From: Firmicutes bacterium CAG:646
Lineage (GTDB): Bacteria > Bacillota > Clostridia > Lachnospirales > Lachnospiraceae
DNA length: 24,926 nucleotides
Reading direction: 5' to 3'
Assembly: GCA_000432335.1 (NCBI GenBank)
Contig: HF995405.1
Span: 18,809 to 43,734 of the forward strand
The notes below the pieces were generated by a model. That model saw only the letters and a program-made list of their open reading frames with translations. It did no database searches and was not told where the DNA came from. Positions 7,947 to 15,403 of this stretch are shown here, one piece after another (the stretch's first letter is position 1; each line of letters starts with the position of its first letter). The position numbers and the translations under genes were made by a program.

Positions 7947-8783
7947 ATGGAAGTAAGTAAACTTACCGGTAAGGGAATTGGTGTGGCTGTTCTTGATACC
8001 GGTATTTATCCTCATATAGATTTTGACGGCAGAATTACGGGTTTTCACGACTTTCTGCAGGGGAAGAAGCAGCCCTATGATGATAATGGTCACGGTACGC
8101 ATGTAGCGGGAATTATAGGTGGAAATGGCAAAGCTTCTCAGGGCAGGTATTGTGGTATTGCTCCCGGCTGTAGTCTTGTTTCTCTGAAGATATTGGATAA
8201 ACGGGGAAACGGGAATATGAAGGATGTGGTAAAAGCATTGCGTTGGCTGAAAATGAATGGGAAGCAATTAGGAATACGGATTGTGAACATTTCAGTGGGA
8301 ACTGTGGGAAAGGGCGATAGGAACAGCGCTCTGCTGATACAAGGAGTAGAGGAACTGTGGGATGAAGGTTTTATAGTAGTGACAGCAGCAGGAAATATGG
8401 GTCCGGAGCCGGGCAGTATCACCGCGCCGGGGAGCAGTAGAAAAGTGATTACCGTTGGGTCCAGCGATCTGTTAGATCCAACGGCAGGCATTTCGGGCAG
8501 AGGACCAACAAAAGAGTGTGTTTGTAAACCGGATATTGTAACGCCGGGTTTGGGAATTGTCGCGTGTTCGCCGGGGATTCCGTATGGCTACGCTGTTAAA
8601 AGCGGCACTTCCATGTCAACGCCCCGGGTATCGGGAGCAATCGCGCTTATGTTGGAAAAAGATCCTTTTCTTACGAATGTGGAAATTAAAATGCTCTTGA
8701 AAGAAGCAGCGAGAGATCTGGGATATGAGAGAAATCGCCAGGGCTGGGGAGAATTGGATATTAATGCTTTTTTGAAATCGTAA
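7947..8783 (+). CDS. Subtilisin-like serine protease (S8), no signal peptide or pro-region
   Basis: Serine endopeptidase of 278 aa. The catalytic triad is visible: Asp17 in VAVLDTGI, His49-Gly-Thr-His in NGHGTHVAG, and Ser222 in SGTSMSTP. The oxyanion Asn150 lies in TAAGN. The protein begins almost at the first catalytic strand: there is no signal peptide, no I9 prodomain and no LIPY-type N-terminal extension like that of Bacillus intracellular proteases. An in-frame TAG at 7926 excludes a longer start, and AAGGAAG precedes the ATG. It is therefore probably cytoplasmic and short for the family. The residue after SMSTP is Arg where His is usual. It is followed after 28 bases by a small unknown gene, probably in the same operon. 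Its substrate is unknown. Confidence 0.9.
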   Translation: MEVSKLTGKGIGVAVLDTGIYPHIDFDGRITGFHDFLQGKKQPYDDNGHGTHVAGIIGGNGKASQGRYCGIAPGCSLVSLKILDKRGNGNMKDVVKALRWLKMNGKQLGIRIVNISVGTVGKGDRNSALLIQGVEELWDEGFIVVTAAGNMGPEPGSITAPGSSRKVITVGSSDLLDPTAGISGRGPTKECVCKPDIVTPGLGIVACSPGIPYGYAVKSGTSMSTPRVSGAIALMLEKDPFLTNVEIKMLLKEAARDLGYERNRQGWGELDINAFLKS

Positions 8784-8811
8784 AACAATATTTAGGCGGA
8801 AGGAGTATCGT

Positions 8812-9156
8812 ATGGAAAATTCAAAACGAATGAATAAAGTGTTGGCTGGATTTTTTTCGGAAGGAGGTTATGTCACATCTGAAATTTCTGATGGCGACAC
8901 GTTTTTTGTATCACATGGAGGAGAATCTTATTTTTTAAAGTTTTGCAAAGAAAATGAAGGGAGCGATTATCTGCCGGGAGAATGTTTGTTTCATACAGAA
9001 AAACAACTGGAATTAGAAGGGGATCTTCTTATCATCACAGCGCAAAATGTTTACTTGCGGGATGATCCATGGTTTCAAGAAACTATCAGAAAAAAACTGG
9101 TACAAAGAATGATTCCTGATCTGAAGAGAAGAAAACCTTCGAGGATAAACGTATAA
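8812..9156 (+). CDS. Hypothetical protein, 114 aa, downstream of the subtilase
   Basis: I do not recognise this protein. It is soluble, with no signal peptide or membrane helix. The middle is rich in aromatic and acidic residues (about 18-60). A predicted helix with basic character ends it (about 85-114, including KKLVQRMIPDLKRRKPSR). It contains two cysteines, Cys45 and Cys58, with no zinc-ligand pattern. AAGGAG six bases before the ATG and the 28-base gap to the protease stop support cotranslation with it. Possible roles are inhibitor, substrate or adaptor of the protease, but these are guesses from position only. An A+T-rich hairpin and the promoter of the citrate operon follow. Confidence 0.7.
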   Translation: MENSKRMNKVLAGFFSEGGYVTSEISDGDTFFVSHGGESYFLKFCKENEGSDYLPGECLFHTEKQLELEGDLLIITAQNVYLRDDPWFQETIRKKLVQRMIPDLKRRKPSRINV

Positions 9157-9170
9157 AGTTCGGATGCAAT

Positions 9171-9200
9171 AGTTTAATGTGATAAAAAATTAAACTTTCA
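9171..9200 (+). terminator. A+T-rich hairpin after the 114-aa gene
   Basis: AGTTTAAT (9171-9178) and ATTAAACT (9189-9196) form a perfect 8-bp stem with a 10-base loop, followed by a short T-rich stretch. It is a weak intrinsic terminator separating the protease operon from the citrate operon. Confidence 0.45.
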
Positions 9201-9202
9201 TC

Positions 9203-9231
9203 TTGACAGAAATTGTACGGTTGTATACAAT
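9203..9231 (+). promoter_or_regulatory. Promoter of the Re-citrate synthase operon
   Basis: TTGACA (9203-9208), a 17-base spacer and TACAAT (9226-9231) form a strong sigma-A promoter. The spacer and -10 box lie inside the left arm of the inverted repeat at 9211-9267, so a bound repressor would cover the promoter. Confidence 0.85.
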
Positions 9232-9267
9232 GATACAAAACAATATATTGTATACAATCGTACAATT
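9211..9267. promoter_or_regulatory. Large inverted repeat, probable GntR/FadR-type operator
   Basis: Arms at 9211-9231 and 9247-9267 are inverted copies matching at 20 of 21 positions, separated by 15 bases. Each arm contains the palindrome TTGTATACAA (9221-9230 and 9248-9257) and an outer TTGTACG half. TTGTATACAA fits the TNGTNNNACNA type of core bound by FadR-subfamily GntR proteins, and one is encoded two genes down. Binding is inferred. Confidence 0.7.
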
Positions 9268-9301
9268 TTATATTCTCATGGTCAGAGAGGGGAGAAAGCT
9301 T

Positions 9302-10696
9302 ATGGAAAATCGTAAAGTCCGAATGAATGAAGGAACGAATCTGCTGGAGTTGGAGGAGCATATGTATCCGTTGGTGGACGTAAAGACACCAAATGTATTC
9401 CGCAATTTATTTCCTTACAGTGAAGTACCTAAGATTGCTTTTAACGACAGGATTGTACCGCATCATATGCCGGATGATATCTGGATCACAGACACTACGT
9501 TTCGCGACGGGCAGCAGTCACGGGCTCCGTATACCACTGAACAGATTGTGACGATCTATGATTATCTTCACAAACTGGGCGGTCCAAGTGGAAAGATTCG
9601 CCAGAGTGAATTCTTTTTGTACAGTAAAAAGGATCGTGACGCTGTATATCAATGTATGGAAAGAGGATATAAATTCCCGGAGGTTACCAGTTGGATTCGC
9701 GCCAGTAAAAAAGATTTTGAGCTGGTAAAAGATCTTGGGCTGAAGGAAACGGGCATTCTGGTAAGTTGTTCTGATTATCATATTTTTTATAAGATGAAAA
9801 TGAATAGAAGAGAAGCGATGGAGCATTACTTAAATATTGTTCGGGAATGTCTGGAAATAGGGATTAGCCCCCGCTGCCATCTGGAGGATATTACTCGGGC
9901 GGATATTTATGGTTATGTGATTCCATTCTGTATGGAGCTGATGAAACTGATGGAATGGTATCAGATTCCCATTAAAGTGCGTTGCTGCGATACCATGGGG
10001 TACGGGGTAAATTACCCGGGAGCCGTGATCCCTCGTTCCGTACAGGGAATCATATACGGTCTGATGTATCATGCAGGCGTTCCCAGCGAACTGATCGAGT
10101 GGCATGGTCATAACGATTTTTATAAGGCGGTAAGTAATTCCACTACGGCGTGGCTTTACGGAGCCAGCGGTGTCAACTGTTCTCTTTTTGGTATCGGAGA
10201 GCGGACCGGCAATACGCCTCTGGAGGCGATGGTGTTTGAATATGCGCAGCTTCGTGGCAGATTAGACGGAATGGATACCACAGTGATCACTGAACTTGCG
10301 GAATACTATGAGAAAGAGATTGGCTATCAGATTCCTGAGCAGACGCCTTTTGTGGGAAAAAATTTCAATATTACCAGAGCGGGAATTCATGCGGACGGTT
10401 TGTTGAAAAATGAGGAAATTTATAATATTTTTGATACAGATAAGTTCTTAAGACGGCCAGTGCAGGTGGCAGTTTCCAACACCTCCGGATTGGCAGGAAT
10501 CGCTCATTGGATCAATACTCACTATCATCTTCAGGGAGAAAAACAGGTGGAGAAGAACAGTGAATTAGTAACACTGATTAAAACGTGGGTGGATACTGCC
10601 TATGAGGAGGGGCGTGTGACAGCGCTTACAGATGAAGAGCTGATCGGGGTAATCGAGGAGACGACAGCGCGACTGGGCATTACTTTGGGAGAATAG
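9302..10696 (+). CDS. Re-citrate synthase (homocitrate/isopropylmalate synthase family)
   Basis: A 464-residue member of the DRE-TIM metallolyase superfamily, with the length and features of clostridial Re-citrate synthases. These condense acetyl-CoA with oxaloacetate to citrate with Re-face stereochemistry. The metal and catalytic motif DTTFRDGQQ is at 64-72. Metal histidines lie in HGHND at 268-272, followed by GERTGNTPLEA at 299-309. RAGIHADG lies at 359-366. There is no C-terminal leucine-type regulatory domain, which argues against 2-isopropylmalate synthase. Homocitrate synthase (NifV) is the main alternative, but the GntR and isocitrate dehydrogenase neighbours support citrate. The frame is open upstream through the promoter, so the ATG at 9302 with GGGGAG is chosen. 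It probably supplies carbon for 2-oxoglutarate and glutamate. Confidence 0.85.
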   Translation: MENRKVRMNEGTNLLELEEHMYPLVDVKTPNVFRNLFPYSEVPKIAFNDRIVPHHMPDDIWITDTTFRDGQQSRAPYTTEQIVTIYDYLHKLGGPSGKIRQSEFFLYSKKDRDAVYQCMERGYKFPEVTSWIRASKKDFELVKDLGLKETGILVSCSDYHIFYKMKMNRREAMEHYLNIVRECLEIGISPRCHLEDITRADIYGYVIPFCMELMKLMEWYQIPIKVRCCDTMGYGVNYPGAVIPRSVQGIIYGLMYHAGVPSELIEWHGHNDFYKAVSNSTTAWLYGASGVNCSLFGIGERTGNTPLEAMVFEYAQLRGRLDGMDTTVITELAEYYEKEIGYQIPEQTPFVGKNFNITRAGIHADGLLKNEEIYNIFDTDKFLRRPVQVAVSNTSGLAGIAHWINTHYHLQGEKQVEKNSELVTLIKTWVDTAYEEGRVTALTDEELIGVIEETTARLGITLGE

Positions 10697-10708
10697 AAGG
10701 GTGAGAAC

Positions 10709-11383
10709 ATGATGGAGACACAAAGAACCTCTCTGCGGGATCAGGTATTTCAGAAATTGCGAAAGGATATTCTCAATGGAAAATATCAGGCGGGGGATGA
10801 ATTGGTGGAAAATACACTGGGAAAAGAGATGGGCGTGAGCAGAACACCGGTACGCGAGGCAATCCGGCAGCTGGAACTGGAGGGTCTGGTTCAGCTGATT
10901 CCCAATAAAGGAGCTGTCGTCAATGGAATTTCTGTAAAAGATATGGAAGATATTTTCAGTATTCGTTCCCGGCTGGAAGGTCTGTGTGCAGGCTGGGCGG
11001 CGAAATACCGCACCGAAGAGGAACTGGAGGAAATGGAAGAGGTCATTTATATGTCTCGTTTTCATGCGGGAAAAGAACATTATGAGCAGGTTCTGGAATT
11101 GGACACCCGTTTTCATGAATTGATGTATGAGGCGTCTCACAGCAGAATACTGGCCCATACCCTGGGAGATTTTCATCAGTATGTGCAGAAAGCCAGAAAA
11201 ATTTCTATTACCAGCAGAGTGCGTTCCAGAAAGAGTAATGAGGAACACGGCATGATTCTGGAAGCGATTCGGGCGCAGGACGTTGCCCGGGCGGAAACCC
11301 TTGCCACCCAGCACATTTTGAACACCATAAAGAATTTGGAAAATTGTGGTTTGGATGCGGCGCTGGAGAAAACAACGACTTGA
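10709..11383 (+). CDS. GntR-family regulator, FadR subfamily (FCD domain)
   Basis: Transcription regulator of 224 aa. The winged-helix domain (about 8-75) holds the classic recognition segment MGVSRTPVREAIRQLELEGL at 41-60. The C-terminal FCD domain (about 78-212) carries likely metal ligands Asp132, His136, His180 and His202, the pattern that binds small carboxylates in this subfamily. It starts 12 bases after the citrate synthase stop, with AGAAGG upstream of tandem ATG codons; either could initiate. Lying between citrate synthase and isocitrate dehydrogenase, it probably senses a tricarboxylic acid or 2-oxoglutarate and represses the operon through the inverted repeat at 9211-9267. Confidence 0.92.
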   Translation: MMETQRTSLRDQVFQKLRKDILNGKYQAGDELVENTLGKEMGVSRTPVREAIRQLELEGLVQLIPNKGAVVNGISVKDMEDIFSIRSRLEGLCAGWAAKYRTEEELEEMEEVIYMSRFHAGKEHYEQVLELDTRFHELMYEASHSRILAHTLGDFHQYVQKARKISITSRVRSRKSNEEHGMILEAIRAQDVARAETLATQHILNTIKNLENCGLDAALEKTTT

Positions 11384-11439
11384 AACATAAGGAAGAGAAT
11401 GATAAGATAGATGAAAACACAGATAAGGAGAGGAAAGCC

Positions 11440-12645
11440 ATGAAGAAAATTGTAATGCAGACACCCCTGGTTGAGATGGACGGAGATGAGATGACACGGA
11501 TTCTTTGGCAGATGATCAAAGATGAACTGTTGCTTCCTTATATTGACCTGAATACAGAGTATTATGATCTGGGACTGGAACACAGAAATGAAACAAACGA
11601 TCAGGTTACCGTGGACGCAGCGAATGCGACGAAAAAATATGGCGTTGCCGTAAAATGTGCAACGATCACGCCAAATGCAGCCAGAGTTGAAGAGTATGGT
11701 TTGAAAGAGATGTATAAAAGTCCTAACGGCACAATCAGAGCTATGCTGGATGGAACGGTATTCCGCGCGCCGATTGTAGTAAAAGGAATCGAACCATGTG
11801 TAAGAAACTGGAAAAAGCCGATCACGCTTGCCCGTCATGCATACGGAGATGTATACAAGAATACCGAGATGAAAGTTCCGGGACCGGGGAAAGTGGAATT
11901 GGTGTATACAGGAACTGACGGTACAGAAGTCAGAGAACTGGTGCATGAGTTTAATGGTCCGGGGATTGCTCAGGGGATGCATAATCTGAATGATTCCATT
12001 GAAAGTTTTGCAAGAAGCTGCTTCTCTTTTGCCTTAGATACAAAACAGGATCTGTGGTTTGCTACAAAAGATACGATCTCAAAAAAATACGATCACACAT
12101 TTAAAGATATTTTCCAGGAGATTTTCGATACAGAGTACAAAGAAAAATTCGAAAAAGCGGGCATCACGTATTTTTATACTCTGATCGATGATGCAGTAGC
12201 CCGTGTTATGAAAGCGGAAGGCGGATTTATCTGGGCATGTAAGAATTATGACGGTGATGTTATGAGCGACATGGTTTCTTCAGCTTTTGGTTCCCTTGCC
12301 ATGATGACCTCTGTTCTTGTGTCCCCTCATGGATATTATGAGTATGAAGCTGCTCACGGTACGGTACAGAGACATTATTACAAACATCTGAAAGGGGAGG
12401 AAACCTCCACGAACTCTGTGGCTACGATTTTTGCCTGGACGGGCGCTTTGAGAAAGCGGGGAGAGCTGGATGGGAATAAGGAACTGGTGGAATTTGCAGA
12501 TAAACTGGAAAAAGCTACCATCCTCACCATTGAGTCTGGAAAAATGACGAAAGATCTGGCAGCGATCACCAGTCTGAAAAAGGTGAAAGTATTAAACAGC
12601 CAGGAATTTATTCATGAGATCCGAACAACACTGGAAGCGTTATAA
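11440..12645 (+). CDS. icd: NADP-dependent isocitrate dehydrogenase
   Basis: Oxidative decarboxylation of isocitrate to 2-oxoglutarate in the cytoplasm. The 401-residue length and sequence match the homodimeric type II NADP enzymes (eukaryotic-like), not the E. coli Icd type. Substrate-binding SPNGTIR is at 94-100, followed by GTVFRAPI. ARHAYGDVYK is at 131-140. The metal-binding region NYDGDVMSD and the cofactor region AAHGTVQRHY follow later. The ATG at 11440 is chosen because AGGAGAGG lies just upstream and the protein begins with the family's usual strand. It is the last gene of the citrate operon. Aconitase, needed between citrate and isocitrate, is not in the window. Confidence 0.95.
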   Translation: MKKIVMQTPLVEMDGDEMTRILWQMIKDELLLPYIDLNTEYYDLGLEHRNETNDQVTVDAANATKKYGVAVKCATITPNAARVEEYGLKEMYKSPNGTIRAMLDGTVFRAPIVVKGIEPCVRNWKKPITLARHAYGDVYKNTEMKVPGPGKVELVYTGTDGTEVRELVHEFNGPGIAQGMHNLNDSIESFARSCFSFALDTKQDLWFATKDTISKKYDHTFKDIFQEIFDTEYKEKFEKAGITYFYTLIDDAVARVMKAEGGFIWACKNYDGDVMSDMVSSAFGSLAMMTSVLVSPHGYYEYEAAHGTVQRHYYKHLKGEETSTNSVATIFAWTGALRKRGELDGNKELVEFADKLEKATILTIESGKMTKDLAAITSLKKVKVLNSQEFIHEIRTTLEAL

Positions 12646-12651
12646 GAAAGA

Positions 12652-12685
12652 GGAGGAGCGGCTTATGCCAGCTCCTCCCATTTTT
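12652..12685. terminator. Strong terminator shared by icd and the ABC-F gene
   Basis: GGAGGAGC (12652-12659) pairs with GCTCCTCC (12671-12678). An inner GGC/GCC stem closes a TTAT tetraloop, with one bulged A. TTTTT follows at 12681-12685 on the plus strand, and a pyrimidine-rich run follows on the minus strand. The loop contains the stop codon of the convergent ABC-F gene, and one arm lies inside its coding end. Confidence 0.8.
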
Positions 12686-14570
12686 CATAAAGAATTTCAA
12701 GTTTTTGCGCAATATCAGCTTTTTCTTTTGAAAGACGGATACATTCGGCTACATTTACAGAAACCTCCGGTTGCGCCATTTCCTCGTCAATTTCCTTGTC
12801 TCTCTGTTCCAGTTTTTCTATTTCCTGTTCCGTCTTTTTTAGTTCATTTTCCCGCTTTCTCAGACGCGCCTGTTCTTCTTTCTGCTGTTTCCAGTCTGCT
12901 TTCGCCGTGGAAGGAGAAGTTTCAGTGGCAGTAATTGTAGCCTGCGGAGCGTAAATCAGTGTCAATTCTTCCTTTTTTTCCAGATAGTAATCATAATTGC
13001 CGATATAATTTACCATTGCCTGATTGGTGAGATCCAGAATACGGGTGGCAGTCTGGTTGATAAAGTAACGGTCATGGGAAACGTACAGTACGGTTCCCGT
13101 ATAATCGTTCAGCGCCTGCTCCAGAATTTCTTTGGATACGATATCCAAATGGTTGGTAGGCTCATCGAGAATCAAAAAGTTTGCTTCTGAAAGCATCAGT
13201 TTTGCCAGAGATACCCGACCACGCTCGCCACCGCTTAAGGTATGGATGGGCTTGAACACATCATCCCCAGTGAAAAGAAATGCCGCCAGCACATTGCGGA
13301 TTTCCGTGTTGGTAAGATATGGATACTCATCGGATATTTCCTCAAAGATGGTTTTGTTCATGTTCAAAACGTGATGTTCCTGATCATAGTAACCGATCAG
13401 AACCTTACTTCCCAGTTCAATGGAACCTTCGTCGGGGGGGAGCAGTCCATTTAATATTTTCAGGATGGTGGTTTTTCCGGTTCCGTTTGCTCCAATAATA
13501 GCAACCCGTTCTCCTCGTTGGATAGAAAAATCCACATGAGAGAAGAGCGGCTGTCCAGGGAAAGATTTTGCCAGATCCGTTACGGTGAGTACATCATTTC
13601 CGCTGATGATCCGGGGAGTGAGGGTAAGCTTCATTTCAAAATTGTCCTCGACAGGCTTATCCAGTACCTCCATTTTATCCAGCATCTTTTCACGGCTTTC
13701 CGCCCGGCGGATGGATTTTTCACGGTTAAAAGATTTTAGTTTTGCAATGACTTCTTCCTGATGTTTTATTTCCTGCTGCTGATTCAGCCACGCTTTATAT
13801 TCGGCATCACGAATCTGTGCTTTCTTTTGTGCATAGGCAGAGTAGTTTCCCTGAAACATCCGCACATTTCCGTGGTCGATCTCTACTACTTTAGATACTA
13901 CTTTGTCAAGAAAATAACGGTCATGAGAGACGATAAATACCGCTCCCTTGTAATTGGTCAGATAGTTTTCCAGCCAGGCGATGGATTCCATATCCAGATG
14001 GTTGGTAGGCTCATCCAACAGGATAATATCCGGGCTTGATAAGAGCAGACGTCCCAGAGCTACGCGGGTTTTTTGTCCTCCCGAAAGGGTATCTACTTTT
14101 TTTGAAAATTCTTCTTCCGTAAAGCCCAGTCCTTTCAGTACGCCAGTGATCTCGCTGCGGCAGGAATAACCGTTTTCCAGTTCAAATTGATGGGTCAGAC
14201 GGGAATAATCTGCCAGAAGAGTATCCAGTTCGCGGCCGGTGACGGTCTTCATATCCTGCTCCATGGTACGGATTTTTTCTTCCATATCCAGAAGATATTG
14301 CTTTACTTCCAGAAGTTCTTCATAGATGGTACAGTCTCCGGAAAGTTCCTGATGCTGCGCCAGATATCCCAGTGATTTTCCGCGGGAAATGATCACCTCG
14401 CCGGAATCGGCGTTCATTTCCTCCATAATAATTTTTAAGAGGGTGGATTTTCCGGCTCCGTTGGGACCGATCAGCGCGGCTTTTTCCCGTTCTTCCAGAT
14501 GAAAATTTACATTTTTCAACACTTCATTCGTGCCGAAAGATTTATTGATATTTTGACATGATAAAATCAT
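12663..14570 (-). CDS. ABC-F ATPase, YdiF/Uup type
   Basis: Ribosome-associated duplicated ABC ATPase without membrane domain, 635 aa. First cassette: Walker A GPNGAGKS 35-42, LSGGQ 162-166, DEPTNHLD 186-193. Second: GANGTGKT 360-367, LSGGE 445-449, DEPTNHLD 469-476. The inter-domain linker (about 240-320), charged and helical, is the part that contacts the peptidyl-tRNA centre in this family. A C-terminal coiled coil (about 560-635) is as in Uup/YdiF. The frame continues to a TTG at 14582, but the ATG at 14570 with GGAGG five bases upstream is preferred. It diverges from rex; B. subtilis ydiF also lies near rex. Housekeeping translation or ribosome-assembly roles are more likely than antibiotic resistance, which cannot be excluded. 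Confidence 0.9.
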   Translation of the reverse strand: MILSCQNINKSFGTNEVLKNVNFHLEEREKAALIGPNGAGKSTLLKIIMEEMNADSGEVIISRGKSLGYLAQHQELSGDCTIYEELLEVKQYLLDMEEKIRTMEQDMKTVTGRELDTLLADYSRLTHQFELENGYSCRSEITGVLKGLGFTEEEFSKKVDTLSGGQKTRVALGRLLLSSPDIILLDEPTNHLDMESIAWLENYLTNYKGAVFIVSHDRYFLDKVVSKVVEIDHGNVRMFQGNYSAYAQKKAQIRDAEYKAWLNQQQEIKHQEEVIAKLKSFNREKSIRRAESREKMLDKMEVLDKPVEDNFEMKLTLTPRIISGNDVLTVTDLAKSFPGQPLFSHVDFSIQRGERVAIIGANGTGKTTILKILNGLLPPDEGSIELGSKVLIGYYDQEHHVLNMNKTIFEEISDEYPYLTNTEIRNVLAAFLFTGDDVFKPIHTLSGGERGRVSLAKLMLSEANFLILDEPTNHLDIVSKEILEQALNDYTGTVLYVSHDRYFINQTATRILDLTNQAMVNYIGNYDYYLEKKEELTLIYAPQATITATETSPSTAKADWKQQKEEQARLRKRENELKKTEQEIEKLEQRDKEIDEEMAQPEVSVNVAECIRLSKEKADIAQKLEILYEKWEELA

Positions 14571-14639
14571 GGAAACCTCCAAAATAGTACCCGAAAGGGT
14601 TTTTTCTTATTATTATGCTGTTGTAAAACGGCACTTCAT

Positions 14640-14667
14640 ATTATACATGAAATTCAAAAAATCGCAA
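14640..14667 (-). promoter_or_regulatory. Promoter of the ABC-F gene
   Basis: On the minus strand, TATAAT (14645-14640) is preceded after 16 bases by TTGCGA (14667-14662). The leader of about 60 bases holds a 4-bp hairpin, ACCC-TTTC-GGGT (14600-14589), just before the ribosome site. No leader peptide fits downstream of the expected start site. Confidence 0.6.
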
Positions 14668-14696
14668 GAAAAACAGGGGAAATACCACAAGATTAT

Positions 14697-14724
14697 TTGA
14701 CAATCTTTTCACATTTGCTATAAT
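14697..14724 (+). promoter_or_regulatory. rex promoter with Rex-like operator
   Basis: TTGACA (14697-14702), a 16-base spacer and TATAAT (14719-14724) read into rex. Overlapping the -35 box, TTGACAATCTTTTCACAT (14697-14714) matches the Rex consensus TTGTGAA-N4-TTCACAA at 11 of its 14 defined positions. It suggests autoregulation by the NADH/NAD ratio. The promoter is clear; the operator is inferred. Confidence 0.7.
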
Positions 14725-14755
14725 AAACGATAGTATAATGCAGGAGGAGCATGTT

Positions 14756-15400
14756 GTGGAGGAAAAAGATATTTCAAGAGCCGTCATAAAACGGCTTCCC
14801 AGATATTATCGCTATCTGGGGGAATTGATGGAAGACGGTGTGGAGCGGATTTCATCCAGTGAGCTGAGTAACCGGATGAAGGTTACAGCTTCTCAGATTC
14901 GGCAGGATCTGAATAATTTCGGAGGATTCGGTCAGCAGGGCTATGGATATAATGTAAAATATCTTCATTCAGAAATTGCAAAGATTTTAGGATTGGACAG
15001 AACGCATCATATGATCATTGTTGGGGCAGGTAATTTGGGACAGGCTTTGGCAAATTACACCCAGTTTGAAAAGCAGGGTTTTAAGCTGGTGGGGATTTTT
15101 GATGTAAATCCTATACTGAAAGGAGTTTCCGTGAACGGACTGGAGATTCGCATGGTAGATGAACTGCCTGAATTTATTAAAAAGAATCAGATAGAGATTG
15201 CAACGCTTACTCTTCCAAAATCAAAGGCACTGGAAATGGCGAAAGTGCTTACGGACAGTGGCGTCAAGGCAATCTGGAATTTTGCGCATACGGATCTGAA
15301 TCTTTCCGTTCCGTCGGATGTAGTGGTGGAAAATGTACATTTGTCGGAAAGTCTTATGCGTCTTTCCTATAATTTGAATCGAAGAGAGAAAGAAGAATAA
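14756..15400 (+). CDS. rex: Redox-sensing transcriptional repressor Rex
   Basis: Repressor that leaves DNA when NADH is high and so controls fermentation and NADH-oxidising genes. 214 aa from the chosen start. The N-terminal winged helix (about 5-75) includes SQIRQDLNNFGGFGQQGYGY, typical of Rex. The Rossmann domain has GAGNLGQA at 90-97, and a domain-swapped C-terminal helix follows. An ATG at 14738 is in frame, but it falls only a few bases after the expected transcription start and has no ribosome site. The GTG at 14756 has AGGAGG eight bases upstream and is preferred. It is followed after three bases by nnr, and diverges from the ABC-F gene. Confidence 0.93.
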   Translation: MEEKDISRAVIKRLPRYYRYLGELMEDGVERISSSELSNRMKVTASQIRQDLNNFGGFGQQGYGYNVKYLHSEIAKILGLDRTHHMIIVGAGNLGQALANYTQFEKQGFKLVGIFDVNPILKGVSVNGLEIRMVDELPEFIKKNQIEIATLTLPKSKALEMAKVLTDSGVKAIWNFAHTDLNLSVPSDVVVENVHLSESLMRLSYNLNRREKEE

Positions 15401-15403
15401 AGG

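Noticed and set aside
7758..8267. 169-codon minus-strand open frame overlapping the protease gene
   Set aside because: Opposite the catalytic Asp and His region of the subtilase; no supporting signals.
9203..9301. Upstream extension of the citrate synthase frame
   Set aside because: It would begin within the promoter and run through the operator; the ATG at 9302 has the ribosome site.
10565..11497. Long minus-strand open frame (310 codons) opposite the citrate synthase and GntR genes
   Set aside because: It lies antisense to well-supported genes, has no ribosome site or family motif, and its His/Phe/Cys/Gln-rich composition is typical of reverse-strand reading of coding sequence.
14589..14605. 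ACCC-GAAA-GGGT followed by T5 on the plus strand as a terminator
   Set aside because: Only a 4-bp stem, and no plus-strand gene ends nearby; more likely part of the ABC-F leader or chance.
14613..14639. Eight-codon leader peptide ahead of the ABC-F gene
   Set aside because: Its ATG directly abuts the -10 box, upstream of the expected transcription start, so it would not be in the message.
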